DNA of 64,000 nucleotides from Paradesertivirga mongoliensis (GTDB lineage: Bacteria; Bacteroidota; Bacteroidia; Sphingobacteriales; Sphingobacteriaceae): the NCBI RefSeq assembly GCF_024436395.1, contig NZ_JAFMZO010000001.1, positions 690,181 to 754,180 on the forward strand. The letters run 5' to 3'. The notes under the pieces are model-generated. The model did not search any database, was not told the origin of the DNA, and worked only from the letters and a program-made list of their open reading frames with translations. Below are positions 46,075-55,170 of the stretch, piece by piece. The position numbers were made by a program, and so were the translations under genes. The first letter of the stretch is position 1; each line of letters opens with the position of its first letter.

Positions 46075-47457
46075 ATGCAAACGAGATACCTCTACCTACT
46101 AAGGTTCATTCTAGGATTGAGTGACCTGATACTAATTAACATCTGCTTTTTTGTCGGCTTTCATTTAGCCGACAAGTTTGGAAATGGTGTAGATGAAAGT
46201 ATTTACCGACAGAACATTTTAACCTGTAACCTGATCTGGTTTGTAAGCACGAGTATGTTCAGGTTATACGGGCAGTACACCATTTATAAGCTCGAATTAA
46301 TTTACCGGGCAACCTGGCGGAGTATTGCTGTACATGCATTTTTATTCCTTACCTACCTGTTTTTTACTAATCATATCGATTTCCCAAGGCAGTTTTTGGT
46401 GGGGTTCTACAGCTTGGTAACACTTGGTTTCATTTTAAGCAGGTTTACAGGCACATATCTTCAGGAGATGCTGATGCAAAACTTCGATATCAGAAAAGCA
46501 GTGGCAGTACTGGGTATGAACCCTGGCGGTTTAAAGCTTGCGGCCTATCTGGAACAGCAAAGCAGCGTAAACTTTGTTGGTTTTCTGGGCGACGAAGGAT
46601 TTTATGTTGACCCAAACGGGCAACTATTACCCGCCGCGTCAGAACAATTGAAAAATGCAGCTAACGCCGGTGTAAAGGAGGTTTTCGTATCGCTCACTCC
46701 CGACAGAATGGAAGATATTCCACATCTTTTAAAAGAGGGGGAGAAGCAGTGCGTACGACTAAAATTTGTGCCAGATCTTACTTCCGGTTCTGCTTCCTTT
46801 AGAATCGATCATATGGGCGGGTTTCCGGTGCTGTGCGTGCGCAAAGAACCTCTTGAGGATATCGAAAACAGGTTTAAGAAGCGCTTTTTAGATGTCGTGT
46901 TCAGCCTGTGTGTAATAGTGTTTGTATTTAGCTGGCTGTATCCGATACTGGCCATACTGATCAAGCTGCAAAGCCCGGGTCCGGTTCTGTTTAAGCAGCT
47001 AAGAAGCGGACGCGACAACAAGCCTTTCTGGTGTTATAAATTCAGAAGTATGCGGATGAATAGCGCCAGTGATAAAAAGCAGGCTACAAAAAATGACGAC
47101 AGAATAACCTCGATCGGCAGATTTATGCGCCGTACCAGTCTTGACGAACTTCCACAGTTTTTTAATGTGTTACTGGGGCATATGAGTGTGATCGGTCCGC
47201 GGCCGCATATGCTAAGTCATACCGAGCAATATCGTGCCCTTATCGATAAATATATGGTCCGTCAGTTCTTAAAACCAGGGATAAGCGGATGGGCGCAAGT
47301 AAACGGGTTCAGAGGAGAAACAAAAGAGCAGTGGTTAATGGAAAAACGTGTTGAGCACGATATATGGTACATGGAAAATTGGTCAGCGATGCTTGATATC
47401 CGGATCATTTTCATGACTGTTATCAACATTTTTCGTGGGGAAGAAAACGCTTACTAG
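46075..47457 (+). CDS. Undecaprenyl-phosphate sugar phosphotransferase (initiating enzyme)
   Basis: 460 residues. Four or five N-terminal membrane helices, a middle Rossmann-like domain (about 140-250, VAVLGMNPGGLKLAAYLEQQ), one helix near 280, and a C-terminal bacterial sugar transferase domain (about 270-460) with KRFLDVVFS, PGPVLFKQLRSGRDNKPFWC, YKFRSMRMN, RRTSLDELPQFFNVLLG and KPGISGWAQVNGFRGET. It should move a sugar-1-phosphate onto undecaprenyl phosphate to start repeat-unit assembly at the inner membrane. First gene of the cluster. Confidence 0.95.
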   Translation: MQTRYLYLLRFILGLSDLILINICFFVGFHLADKFGNGVDESIYRQNILTCNLIWFVSTSMFRLYGQYTIYKLELIYRATWRSIAVHAFLFLTYLFFTNHIDFPRQFLVGFYSLVTLGFILSRFTGTYLQEMLMQNFDIRKAVAVLGMNPGGLKLAAYLEQQSSVNFVGFLGDEGFYVDPNGQLLPAASEQLKNAANAGVKEVFVSLTPDRMEDIPHLLKEGEKQCVRLKFVPDLTSGSASFRIDHMGGFPVLCVRKEPLEDIENRFKKRFLDVVFSLCVIVFVFSWLYPILAILIKLQSPGPVLFKQLRSGRDNKPFWCYKFRSMRMNSASDKKQATKNDDRITSIGRFMRRTSLDELPQFFNVLLGHMSVIGPRPHMLSHTEQYRALIDKYMVRQFLKPGISGWAQVNGFRGETKEQWLMEKRVEHDIWYMENWSAMLDIRIIFMTVINIFRGEENAY

Positions 47458-47554
47458 AGGATGGGTGAGGTGTTTAGGTTTAGTTAACAAACTTTATTTC
47501 AACGATTGTGTTCCATATCAACATTCAATTCATAATTAACTTAAAGAAATTCAT

Positions 47555-48322
47555 ATGAAAATTCATTCTACAAAAAAAGCTTTTGTGAACAAAAGCCTCC
47601 TAGCAATCACCTTATTATTTGTATTGTCATCCTGCAGGTCTTACAGAGAGATCCCTTATTTCCAGGAAGTGAACCGAAATACTGTGTCTCAGGAAGATAT
47701 TACTAATTATTCGCCGCTAACTATCCAGCCCGACGACATAATTGGTATCAATGTATTGAGCCTAAATGCGGATGCGTCTGCGGCATTTAACTACAATGCA
47801 ACGAACAATCCTAACATCGGATATGTGGTAAACCAAAGAGGCGAAATCAAACTTCCGCTGGTTGGTAACATGAAGGTATCAGGACTTACTACCGACGAGC
47901 TGCGTACCCAGCTTCAGCGCACCCTGCTTACCTATTTAAGAGAACCGACGGTAAACGTTCGAATACTCAACTTTAAGGTATCGGTTTTTGGAGACGTGTT
48001 ACGCCCGGATGTGTACTCGGTTGCCAATGGTGAGCGGTTAACTCTTCCTGAAGCTTTAGCTATGGCAGGAGATTTGAACATTACTGGATTGCGCGAAGTA
48101 TTGCTGATCAGAGAGCGAAACGGAAAAAGGGAATACGTTCCACTTGATTTGAAATCAAAAAACATATTCAATTCCCCTTATTATTATTTGAAAAACAATG
48201 ATATGATTTACGTACAGCCGCATAAAACCAAACTTGCTATTGTTGAAAACAGTAAGTTTAGTGTAGGCCTTACAGTTCTGTCTATCCTTGGTTTTGCACT
48301 AACACAAGCTTTAATACGATAA
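47555..48322 (+). CDS. Wza-like polysaccharide export lipoprotein
   Basis: 255 residues. The lipobox is at LFVLSSCRSYRE. A Poly_export domain (about 50-140, PLTIQPDDIIGINVLSL, VNQRGEIKLPLVGNMKVSGL) and an SLBB domain (about 145-215, KVSVFGDVLRPDVYSVANGE) follow, with a C-terminal helix (VGLTVLSILGFALTQAL). It should form the outer-membrane export channel, paired with the adjacent Wzc-like kinase. Its stop shares a base with the next start. Confidence 0.92.
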   Translation: MKIHSTKKAFVNKSLLAITLLFVLSSCRSYREIPYFQEVNRNTVSQEDITNYSPLTIQPDDIIGINVLSLNADASAAFNYNATNNPNIGYVVNQRGEIKLPLVGNMKVSGLTTDELRTQLQRTLLTYLREPTVNVRILNFKVSVFGDVLRPDVYSVANGERLTLPEALAMAGDLNITGLREVLLIRERNGKREYVPLDLKSKNIFNSPYYYLKNNDMIYVQPHKTKLAIVENSKFSVGLTVLSILGFALTQALIR

Positions 48323-50685
48323 TGTTAACTATGAACGCACCGCATTCAGAGACCTATCCGGTATTTGAGAATGAAAGTTCCTCCAGCTTTAGAGAAACTC
48401 TAGATAAGTATTTATTTCACTGGCCATTATTTGCCATTGGCTTGGCCTTCACCCTTTTATGCGCTTTCATCTACCTGAGAACGAGCGATCCCGTTTTCGA
48501 AGCGAGAGCAACGTTGCTAATACAGGATGAAAAGAAAACAAGCCAGGAAGAAGAGGCCTTGAAAGAGATCGATGCTACCAGCACCTCAAAGCTGGCGGAG
48601 AACGAAGTTGAGATTTTAAAATCCAGGCAGCTGATAAATCTGGTTATTAAAGATTTACAACTTGCAACAGTATACACCAAGAAGAGAAGGGTTACTGATG
48701 AAGACTTATATGGAAAAACTCCTGTGAGGTTAACACTAATAAGATCATCGGGCGACTTGCACGGACAGGTTCTTAAAGTTGTTATTAAGGATAAAAATTT
48801 CTTCTACCTTAAAAACTCTGACGGCAAACTTAAAGCGTTCAGGTATAACAAGGCTTATAAAAGCAGCTTTGGAGTATGGAAGCTGGCGCCGACCGATTTA
48901 ATAGGTGATTTTAAGGATTCTGAAATAAAGATCACATTAAATAATCCGGAAGACAAGGCAACTGAAATCCAGGGAGAATTAAATGCTTCTTTACTAAATA
49001 AGCAAGCCCCGGCAGTTAGTTTAACGATTACCGATCCCGTGGCTCAGCGTGGAAAAGACATCTTAAACCACTTAATTACTCATTACAACCAGGCTTCTCT
49101 TTCTGAAAAGAACCGGATTACACAAACCACTCTCAGCTTTATTGACGACAGGCTTGATTCTTTAGCTAAAGAATTAAATGCGGCTGAAAGAGAAGTGGAA
49201 GGTTTTAGAAGTAGCCGGGGGCTTACTGATATCTCTTCTCAGTCACAGGTTTATCTTGAAAATGTTCAGAGCAATGATAATAAACTGAATGAAGTTAATG
49301 TCCAGCTTAATGTTGTGCAAGGGATAGAGCGATATGTTAATTCATCCAGAAACTCTAATAATGTCCCTTCCACATTGGGTATCGAAGACCCTGCTCTAAA
49401 CAGCGCCATCGGGCAATTAGCAGAACTGCAACTTAAAAAGCAGGAATTGCTGGCCACTACTCCTGAAGGAAGCCCTTTGTTTGAACCGCTAAACAGACAG
49501 ATTCAGACGACTAAGAGCGCAATCCGCGAAAGCGTACGAAATATAAAATCGTCCTTACAAACTGCTCGGGGGCAGCTTCAATCGTTTAACTCACAATTTG
49601 AGTCATCGATAAGAAGCGTTCCGGGACAGGAGAGACAATATGTTGGCATGAAGCGCCAGCAGGGAGTTAAGGAAGGATTATATATTTATTTGCTTCAAAA
49701 ACGTGAAGAAATATCGTTGAGCTATGCTTCGACCTTAGCCGACGCGCGTGTTGTAGATGATGCTTATATAGGAATGGTAAAACATCCCAAAGCGCCTATG
49801 ATATACGGTATGGCCTTTTTATTAGGTCTGGTATTACCTGCGTCGTTTATGTACGGCCGGGATAAAATTCATAACCGCATTACCAACCGTAAGGAAATTG
49901 AAGAGGTTATCGGAAATCCCATCCTAGGCGAGTTGTCTTATGAGAAAACCAGATCTCCTATCGTTGCTTTGGATAAAAGCAATTTTGTGATCGGAGAAGA
50001 GTTTCGAACCCTTCGTACCAATCTGCATTTTCTTCATGAGAAAAAGCAAAGTGGGCGCGTAACTCTATTCACGTCGAGCATTGCGGGCGAAGGAAAGAGT
50101 TTCGTGAGTAGCAATCTGGCGCTTACTTTGGCTGCATCGTCAAGGAAAACCATCCTGCTTGAACTGGATTTACGCAAACCGAAAGTATCACAAATGTTTA
50201 AGCTTCCGCATGCACATCCGGGTATAAGCAATTACCTCAACGGCGGATCCTCTATCGAGGATATCATTCAGCCATCGGGAGTTCACCCTAACCTGGATAT
50301 TATTGGCAGCGGTCCGTTTCCATCTAATCCGTCGGAGTTGCTTGAACAGCCTGAAGTGGATATTCTTTTCGCCTGGTTGCGCGCAAATTACGACGACGTG
50401 ATTGTGGATACTCCGCCGGTAAACTTAGTAACGGATGCGATGATTTTGTCTCGGGTAACCGACGTTACACTTTATATCGTACAGCAAGCTTATACGTATA
50501 AATCGTTATTGCCTTTTATTAAGAAACTATTTACAGACCAACATTTCCCTAAGATGAAAGTTGTTTTCAATGGTATTGAAAAAGGCAGATATGGGTATGG
50601 TAAAAGCTATGGAAATAATTATTATCAAACTGAAGATATAAAGAGTCGGAATTTCATCTTTAAAGATTTCGCTAAGCGGTTTTAA
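48322..50685 (+). CDS. Wzc-like polysaccharide co-polymerase and tyrosine autokinase
   Basis: 787 residues (784 if the second ATG at 48331 is used). The N-terminal Wzz part has two membrane helices (about 37-55 and 490-515) around a periplasmic coiled-coil region with GNVR-like domain. The C-terminal BY-kinase has Walker A SSIAGEGKSFVSSNLA (about 586-600), Walker A' LLELDLRKP, Walker B DDVIVDTPPV, and a Tyr-rich tail (RYGYGKSYGNNYYQTEDI). It sets chain length and couples polymerisation to export. Two terminator-like hairpins follow. Confidence 0.94.
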   Translation: MLTMNAPHSETYPVFENESSSSFRETLDKYLFHWPLFAIGLAFTLLCAFIYLRTSDPVFEARATLLIQDEKKTSQEEEALKEIDATSTSKLAENEVEILKSRQLINLVIKDLQLATVYTKKRRVTDEDLYGKTPVRLTLIRSSGDLHGQVLKVVIKDKNFFYLKNSDGKLKAFRYNKAYKSSFGVWKLAPTDLIGDFKDSEIKITLNNPEDKATEIQGELNASLLNKQAPAVSLTITDPVAQRGKDILNHLITHYNQASLSEKNRITQTTLSFIDDRLDSLAKELNAAEREVEGFRSSRGLTDISSQSQVYLENVQSNDNKLNEVNVQLNVVQGIERYVNSSRNSNNVPSTLGIEDPALNSAIGQLAELQLKKQELLATTPEGSPLFEPLNRQIQTTKSAIRESVRNIKSSLQTARGQLQSFNSQFESSIRSVPGQERQYVGMKRQQGVKEGLYIYLLQKREEISLSYASTLADARVVDDAYIGMVKHPKAPMIYGMAFLLGLVLPASFMYGRDKIHNRITNRKEIEEVIGNPILGELSYEKTRSPIVALDKSNFVIGEEFRTLRTNLHFLHEKKQSGRVTLFTSSIAGEGKSFVSSNLALTLAASSRKTILLELDLRKPKVSQMFKLPHAHPGISNYLNGGSSIEDIIQPSGVHPNLDIIGSGPFPSNPSELLEQPEVDILFAWLRANYDDVIVDTPPVNLVTDAMILSRVTDVTLYIVQQAYTYKSLLPFIKKLFTDQHFPKMKVVFNGIEKGRYGYGKSYGNNYYQTEDIKSRNFIFKDFAKRF

Positions 50686-50714
50686 CAGATCTCATCCAAT
50701 ATTTGTAAAGCTTT

Positions 50715-50750
50715 AACACATTATCACTCAAGGGTGATGATGTGTTTTTG
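50715..50750 (+). terminator. Terminator after wzc-like gene
   Basis: AACACATTATCAC and GTGATGATGTGTT form a 13-bp stem with one wobble pair around a 6-base loop, followed by TTT. Confidence 0.75.
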
Positions 50751-50784
50751 AATCCTGCAGTTTCAAAATAAACTTCCGCAGGCG

Positions 50785-50807
50785 ATTCAGTTTTTCTGAA
50801 TTTTTTT
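50785..50807 (+). terminator. Second terminator-like hairpin
   Basis: ATTCAG and CTGAAT form a short stem around TTTTT, followed by six T. It lies 22 bases before the first Wzy-like gene. Confidence 0.5.
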
Positions 50808-50829
50808 AATTCAATCTATTACTTGATAA

Positions 50830-52359
50830 ATGCACTATTCAAATGATATAATCGCCCAGCCTCTTCCAATCAGGCAGAAAGTCCATTCTGCTCAGGCCGG
50901 AGACTTAAGTGCTTTAAGCGAGCTGAAAAAAATAGCTATATCATGTCTATATGCTCAGTTTGGTGCATCATTTATTTATTTCTTTTCGTCGCTTTTTTTT
51001 CCCGATTCACATACCATGGCGGTCACCTGTGGCGTCCTGGCTATTTTCATTTCACTGACACCGCTGTTTTATGCAATCTCGAAAAAGCGATTTCAAACCC
51101 TTTTTAGCTGTATCAGTGTTTTCAACATTGCCCCAATTTGGTTTCTTTACTTAGAGGCGGTGTTGCCAGGATACGATGCCTTTGTTTACACGCCACCTGT
51201 ATACAGAATGGAGGTGTTTTTCTGGGTTTCGGTATTCCTGATTTTTGCAAACCTATTTTATCTGTTTTTTTGGAAGACAGGAAGTAAACTCTCCATAAGA
51301 GCATTTTCATTTTTGGGCCAGCTTAAATTCAGCGCTTCATTGTATGGATGGCTAACGATTCTGGCATTTGTGATACCTCTTAGTGGGTTTTATTACTATT
51401 ATGGTTCTGCCGAAAAACTATGGATTTGGTTGACGGCAGGCCGGTCTGAAGCGGGGCAAGAGCTGATTTCTGCATCTGTGGGCGGTTCTGGAGCCTTCTT
51501 GAATCCGCTTAATTATTTGCTGATGCTCGTCCCGATGTTTGGTGCGATAGCCTTCGTTGCGGCCAGAAAGCGCAATCGTGTGATGCCCGTATTAGCTCTT
51601 ATACTTTCGTTTACGGTGATCTTCATTTTCTTTCTAAGTGGATCAAGGGGGATTATGATGTTTGTGGCAGCCCCGGTACTTTTCTTTGCCTTTTACTATA
51701 ACTGGCATAAGGGTCTTGCTTTCTGGATTCCTGCCATTCTATCGCTTTTTATGCTTATCGGGGTAATGGAGTTCCAGGTTAGGTTCCGTGGAAATTTATT
51801 GCAGGTGATGGCCGATCCTGAGAAAGCTGCCAGAGAAAATGATCTGAAGTCTGTGACGACTTTCGACCCATCCGAATCTCATCGGGATAACAATACATAC
51901 CTTCTTGGTTTGCTCGTCAAGGGTTATCCTGATAAGTATAAGTTTCAGGGGTTTGATGGTCTCCTGGCTATTTTGGTGAACCCCATCCCGCGAGCAATCT
52001 GGCCAGACAAACCGGTATTAGCCGGAGCTAAGGATCAACAATCACAGTTTATACTTGACGGCCCTCTTTTTATGGGTACTACCAGTTTGACTTATTCGGT
52101 TGTAGGCGAGGCGTATAGAGCTAAGGGCATCTGGGGTCTGTTGGTTTACGGTATTATGTACGCCTTTTTCCTGCTCTTTTTTGATGGGGTGGTTTATTAC
52201 ACCCGAAACAGAGAACCCCTGGCGGCCGGTATGTTGGGCGTAGGCGTTTTTCTGTCGTTTTGGGGATTTAGGTCATTCTTTGCCCTGATGTCATTTCTGT
52301 ATCCTGTTATTATGGTGATCCTGATTTTGCGTTTTGCAAGGATGTTAAAAATGTTTTAA
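50830..52359 (+). CDS. Wzy-like oligosaccharide repeat-unit polymerase, copy 1
   Basis: 509 residues with about twelve hydrophobic segments over residues 40-505 and a long soluble loop near 310-390 (GNLLQVMADPEKAAREN, TTFDPSESHRDNNTYLLG, NPIPRAIWPDKPVLAG). This layout matches polymerases that join lipid-linked repeat units at the periplasmic face. It is nearly a duplicate of the next gene. Neither is flanked by a flippase. An O-antigen ligase-type role is possible; family assignment is from topology and neighbours rather than strong motifs. Confidence 0.78.
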   Translation: MHYSNDIIAQPLPIRQKVHSAQAGDLSALSELKKIAISCLYAQFGASFIYFFSSLFFPDSHTMAVTCGVLAIFISLTPLFYAISKKRFQTLFSCISVFNIAPIWFLYLEAVLPGYDAFVYTPPVYRMEVFFWVSVFLIFANLFYLFFWKTGSKLSIRAFSFLGQLKFSASLYGWLTILAFVIPLSGFYYYYGSAEKLWIWLTAGRSEAGQELISASVGGSGAFLNPLNYLLMLVPMFGAIAFVAARKRNRVMPVLALILSFTVIFIFFLSGSRGIMMFVAAPVLFFAFYYNWHKGLAFWIPAILSLFMLIGVMEFQVRFRGNLLQVMADPEKAARENDLKSVTTFDPSESHRDNNTYLLGLLVKGYPDKYKFQGFDGLLAILVNPIPRAIWPDKPVLAGAKDQQSQFILDGPLFMGTTSLTYSVVGEAYRAKGIWGLLVYGIMYAFFLLFFDGVVYYTRNREPLAAGMLGVGVFLSFWGFRSFFALMSFLYPVIMVILILRFARMLKMF

Positions 52360-52417
52360 ACTTTAAGTGCGGCTGCAATGAGTGAGTATCTGAAACATCA
52401 ATTAGTGAAGATTTAAA

Positions 52418-53956
52418 ATGGAAGCTACAAAGCATTTAATTGGCATGCCCTCTTCTTTTGCTCTTCCTGTAAACCGGAAAAGATCTGGCGGTGTTTTAGA
52501 TTTGCAGGAACTAAAAAAACTTTCCAAATCTTGCCTGCTGGCCCAATTTTGTGCATCTTATGTTCACTTTTTCTCATCGTTGCTTTTCCCTGGATCGCAT
52601 AGCCTGGCCGTTACCTGTGGTGTTCTTGCAATTCTCATATCTTTAACTCCCGTTTTTTACGCGTGGTCAAAAGGTCGTTTCCAGATACTTTTTAGTTGCA
52701 TCAGCGTTTTCAATCTTGCGCCTATCTGGTTTCTATATTTAGAAGCAGTATTGCCCGGATACGATGCCTTTGTGTATACTAAGCCCGTATACAGAATGGA
52801 GGCGTTTTTTTGGGTTTCTGTGTTTATGATTTTCATAAACTTTTTCTACCTGGTGCTTTGGAAGCACATGACCAAAATTTCTATTAAGTCGTTTTCCTTT
52901 TTGCAGGACATCAAGTTGAAACCGCCGGTGTATGCATGGCTTACCATCTTGGCATTCGCCATACCCATGCTTGGATATTATTTCTATTATGGTTCTGGAG
53001 AAAAGCTCTGGATATGGCTAACTGCAGGTCGCTCTGAAAAGGGAGAGGAATTAACTGCTGCAGCCGTAGGAGGTATAGGTGCATTTACCGAGCCACTAAA
53101 ATGGGTAATGCAATTAACACCGATGTTTGGGGCCATTGCTTTTGTATCCTTTAGAAATAAGAAACATTATCTACCTGTAATATCGCTTATACTTTCTGTC
53201 CTGGTGGTTTTTATATTTTTTCTGAAGGGCTCCAGAGGAACGATGATGTTTGTTGCTGCGCCGCTTCTTTTTTTCCTGTTCTATTATAATTGGCACAAAG
53301 GCATAAAGTTTTGGATAACAGCGGGTTTGATGCTGTTTATGATTATCGGGATAATGGAGTTTCAGGTTAGGTTCAGAGGAAATCTTCTGGACGTAATTGC
53401 CAATCCCGAACAAGCAGCAAGAGAACACGACCTGCAGTCGGTAACAACTTTCGACCCTTCTAAATCGCATCGCGACAATAACACATACCTCTTTTGTCTC
53501 ATGTTAAAAGGTTATCCTGATAAGTATGAGTTCATCGGATTCAATGATTTGCTTGCCACTCTTGTTAACCCAATTCCACGGGCGATATGGCCCGGAAAAC
53601 CTGTTCTCGGGGGATCGCAGGACCTGGACCACCAGGCACAATTTATTTTGGATGGTCCGCTTACTATGGGAACTACCAGTCTCACGTTTTCGGTTGTGGG
53701 CGAGGCCTACATGGCCAAGGGGTTCTTTGGATTAATGGTATACGCCCTGTTATTGAGTCTGTTTATGCTCTTTTTTGATGGAATTGCATACTATACTGCT
53801 GGCAGGGGACCTCTCGCAGCAGGAATGCTTGGGGTTGGGGTGTTCCTTTCTTTCTGGGGCTTTCGCTCCTTGTTTGCCCTAATATCCTTCTTATACCCCA
53901 TTGTGTTTCTTATAGTGGCGATCCGCATGTTCCGAATGTTAAAAAAAGTACTCTAG
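52418..53956 (+). CDS. Wzy-like oligosaccharide repeat-unit polymerase, copy 2
   Basis: 512 residues with the same topology as copy 1. Long stretches align: FSCISVFNLAPIWFLYLEAV, EKLWIWLTAGRSEKGEEL, EFQVRFRGNLLDVIANPEQA, TTFDPSKSHRDNNTYLF and NPIPRAIWPGKPVLGGSQ. By eye identity is around two thirds. The N-terminal 30 residues and the loop around PVLGGSQDLDHQ differ most (a two-residue insertion). Both copies look intact, so this is a duplicated working pair rather than a decaying copy. It ends 2 bases before the next gene. Confidence 0.78.
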   Translation: MEATKHLIGMPSSFALPVNRKRSGGVLDLQELKKLSKSCLLAQFCASYVHFFSSLLFPGSHSLAVTCGVLAILISLTPVFYAWSKGRFQILFSCISVFNLAPIWFLYLEAVLPGYDAFVYTKPVYRMEAFFWVSVFMIFINFFYLVLWKHMTKISIKSFSFLQDIKLKPPVYAWLTILAFAIPMLGYYFYYGSGEKLWIWLTAGRSEKGEELTAAAVGGIGAFTEPLKWVMQLTPMFGAIAFVSFRNKKHYLPVISLILSVLVVFIFFLKGSRGTMMFVAAPLLFFLFYYNWHKGIKFWITAGLMLFMIIGIMEFQVRFRGNLLDVIANPEQAAREHDLQSVTTFDPSKSHRDNNTYLFCLMLKGYPDKYEFIGFNDLLATLVNPIPRAIWPGKPVLGGSQDLDHQAQFILDGPLTMGTTSLTFSVVGEAYMAKGFFGLMVYALLLSLFMLFFDGIAYYTAGRGPLAAGMLGVGVFLSFWGFRSLFALISFLYPIVFLIVAIRMFRMLKKVL

Positions 53957-53958
53957 TA

Positions 53959-55149
53959 ATGAAAATCACTTATACCGCACCAAACAGATCGCATCACTAT
54001 CCTTATGCCGAAGCGTTGCATCGCGCAGGCCACCTATTTAAGCTCGTTTCAGGATTTAGCAGATTCAGCCCCAGAGCAGGTTTACCTTCGGTTGGAGATA
54101 AGATCACAAGACATGATCTGATAAAGAACATTCATCTCGCCTGCCTGAAGTTTAAGGTTCCTTTTCCTCTTACGTCATTTATCGATAAGCTATCTGCTTT
54201 AGAACTGGATTATGCTTCATATAAATGGGCAAATCAGTCTGATGCTTTTATCTATTACCGTACCGACGGATACAAAACTACACAACGGTTGCGTAAAGAA
54301 GGATCCTCAACGCTATGCGTGATGGAAGAAGTAAACAGCCACGTTGAATTTGCGAATGAGATTTTAGAAGAGGAGTATAAAAGTTTAGGATTGAAGGGCC
54401 GGTATTATAAAGAGTCGGATTACGACCTGCGTCTAAAAACGTATGAAATTTCCGACTGCATTTTATGTCCCTCCGAGTTTGTAAGAAGTTCCTTTATCAC
54501 AAAGGGGTTTTCGCCAGAGCGGCTTCTGAAGGTTAACTTCGGTTTTCCGGCCATTGAAATAGCCGATCAGGTTAAGCCGGTAAATGAAACATTCAGGGTA
54601 CTGTATGTTGGCCAGATTCATTATAGAAAAGGCTTACGTTATGCCTTAGAAGCATTCAAAAAATTAAAACATCCTAAAAAGGAATTCATAATAGTTGGCC
54701 CAAGCACGCTTGTAACAGGTTTAGAAAACATTACAGTGCCCGATGGTGTTACTTTTACAGGTTCCTTAAAAGGCGAAGATCTTAAAGATCAATATCGAAA
54801 TGCTAGTGTATTCATTCTCCCAAGCCTGGAAGAAGGCCTGGCATTAGTACAAGGCGAAGCACTGGCTTTTGGCTTACCTGTGCTGATCACAACAAACACA
54901 GGCGGAGCAGACTTTATAGAGAATGGAAGGGAAGGGTTTATAGTTGCTCCCGGCAAAACAGAACCTCTGGCCGAGTGTCTTCAACAAATGGCCGATGACA
55001 AATTGCTTTTGCAAGAAATGTCAGCAGCTGCTTTACATACCGCTAAAACTTTAGGGAGTTGGGATATCGCTGTAGAAAAGCTGATTGCACAACTAAAAGT
55101 GTTGACAGACGGTGAAAATAAGACTGAAATCAAAGAATTATTAATTTGA
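53959..55149 (+). CDS. Glycosyltransferase, GT4 family
   Basis: 396 residues, two-Rossmann GT-B fold. The C-terminal half has VLYVGQIHYRKGLRYALEAF, FILPSLEEGLALVQGEALAF and GLPVLITTNTGGADFIENGR with GFIVAPGKTEPLAECL, the donor-binding pattern of GT4 enzymes with the EGLALVQGEALA Glu pair. It should add one sugar of the repeat unit at the cytoplasmic face. Acceptor and donor cannot be named. It starts 2 bases after the second polymerase gene. Confidence 0.9.
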   Translation: MKITYTAPNRSHHYPYAEALHRAGHLFKLVSGFSRFSPRAGLPSVGDKITRHDLIKNIHLACLKFKVPFPLTSFIDKLSALELDYASYKWANQSDAFIYYRTDGYKTTQRLRKEGSSTLCVMEEVNSHVEFANEILEEEYKSLGLKGRYYKESDYDLRLKTYEISDCILCPSEFVRSSFITKGFSPERLLKVNFGFPAIEIADQVKPVNETFRVLYVGQIHYRKGLRYALEAFKKLKHPKKEFIIVGPSTLVTGLENITVPDGVTFTGSLKGEDLKDQYRNASVFILPSLEEGLALVQGEALAFGLPVLITTNTGGADFIENGREGFIVAPGKTEPLAECLQQMADDKLLLQEMSAAALHTAKTLGSWDIAVEKLIAQLKVLTDGENKTEIKELLI

Positions 55150-55170
55150 AGAAATAAATACCCGGAGACT

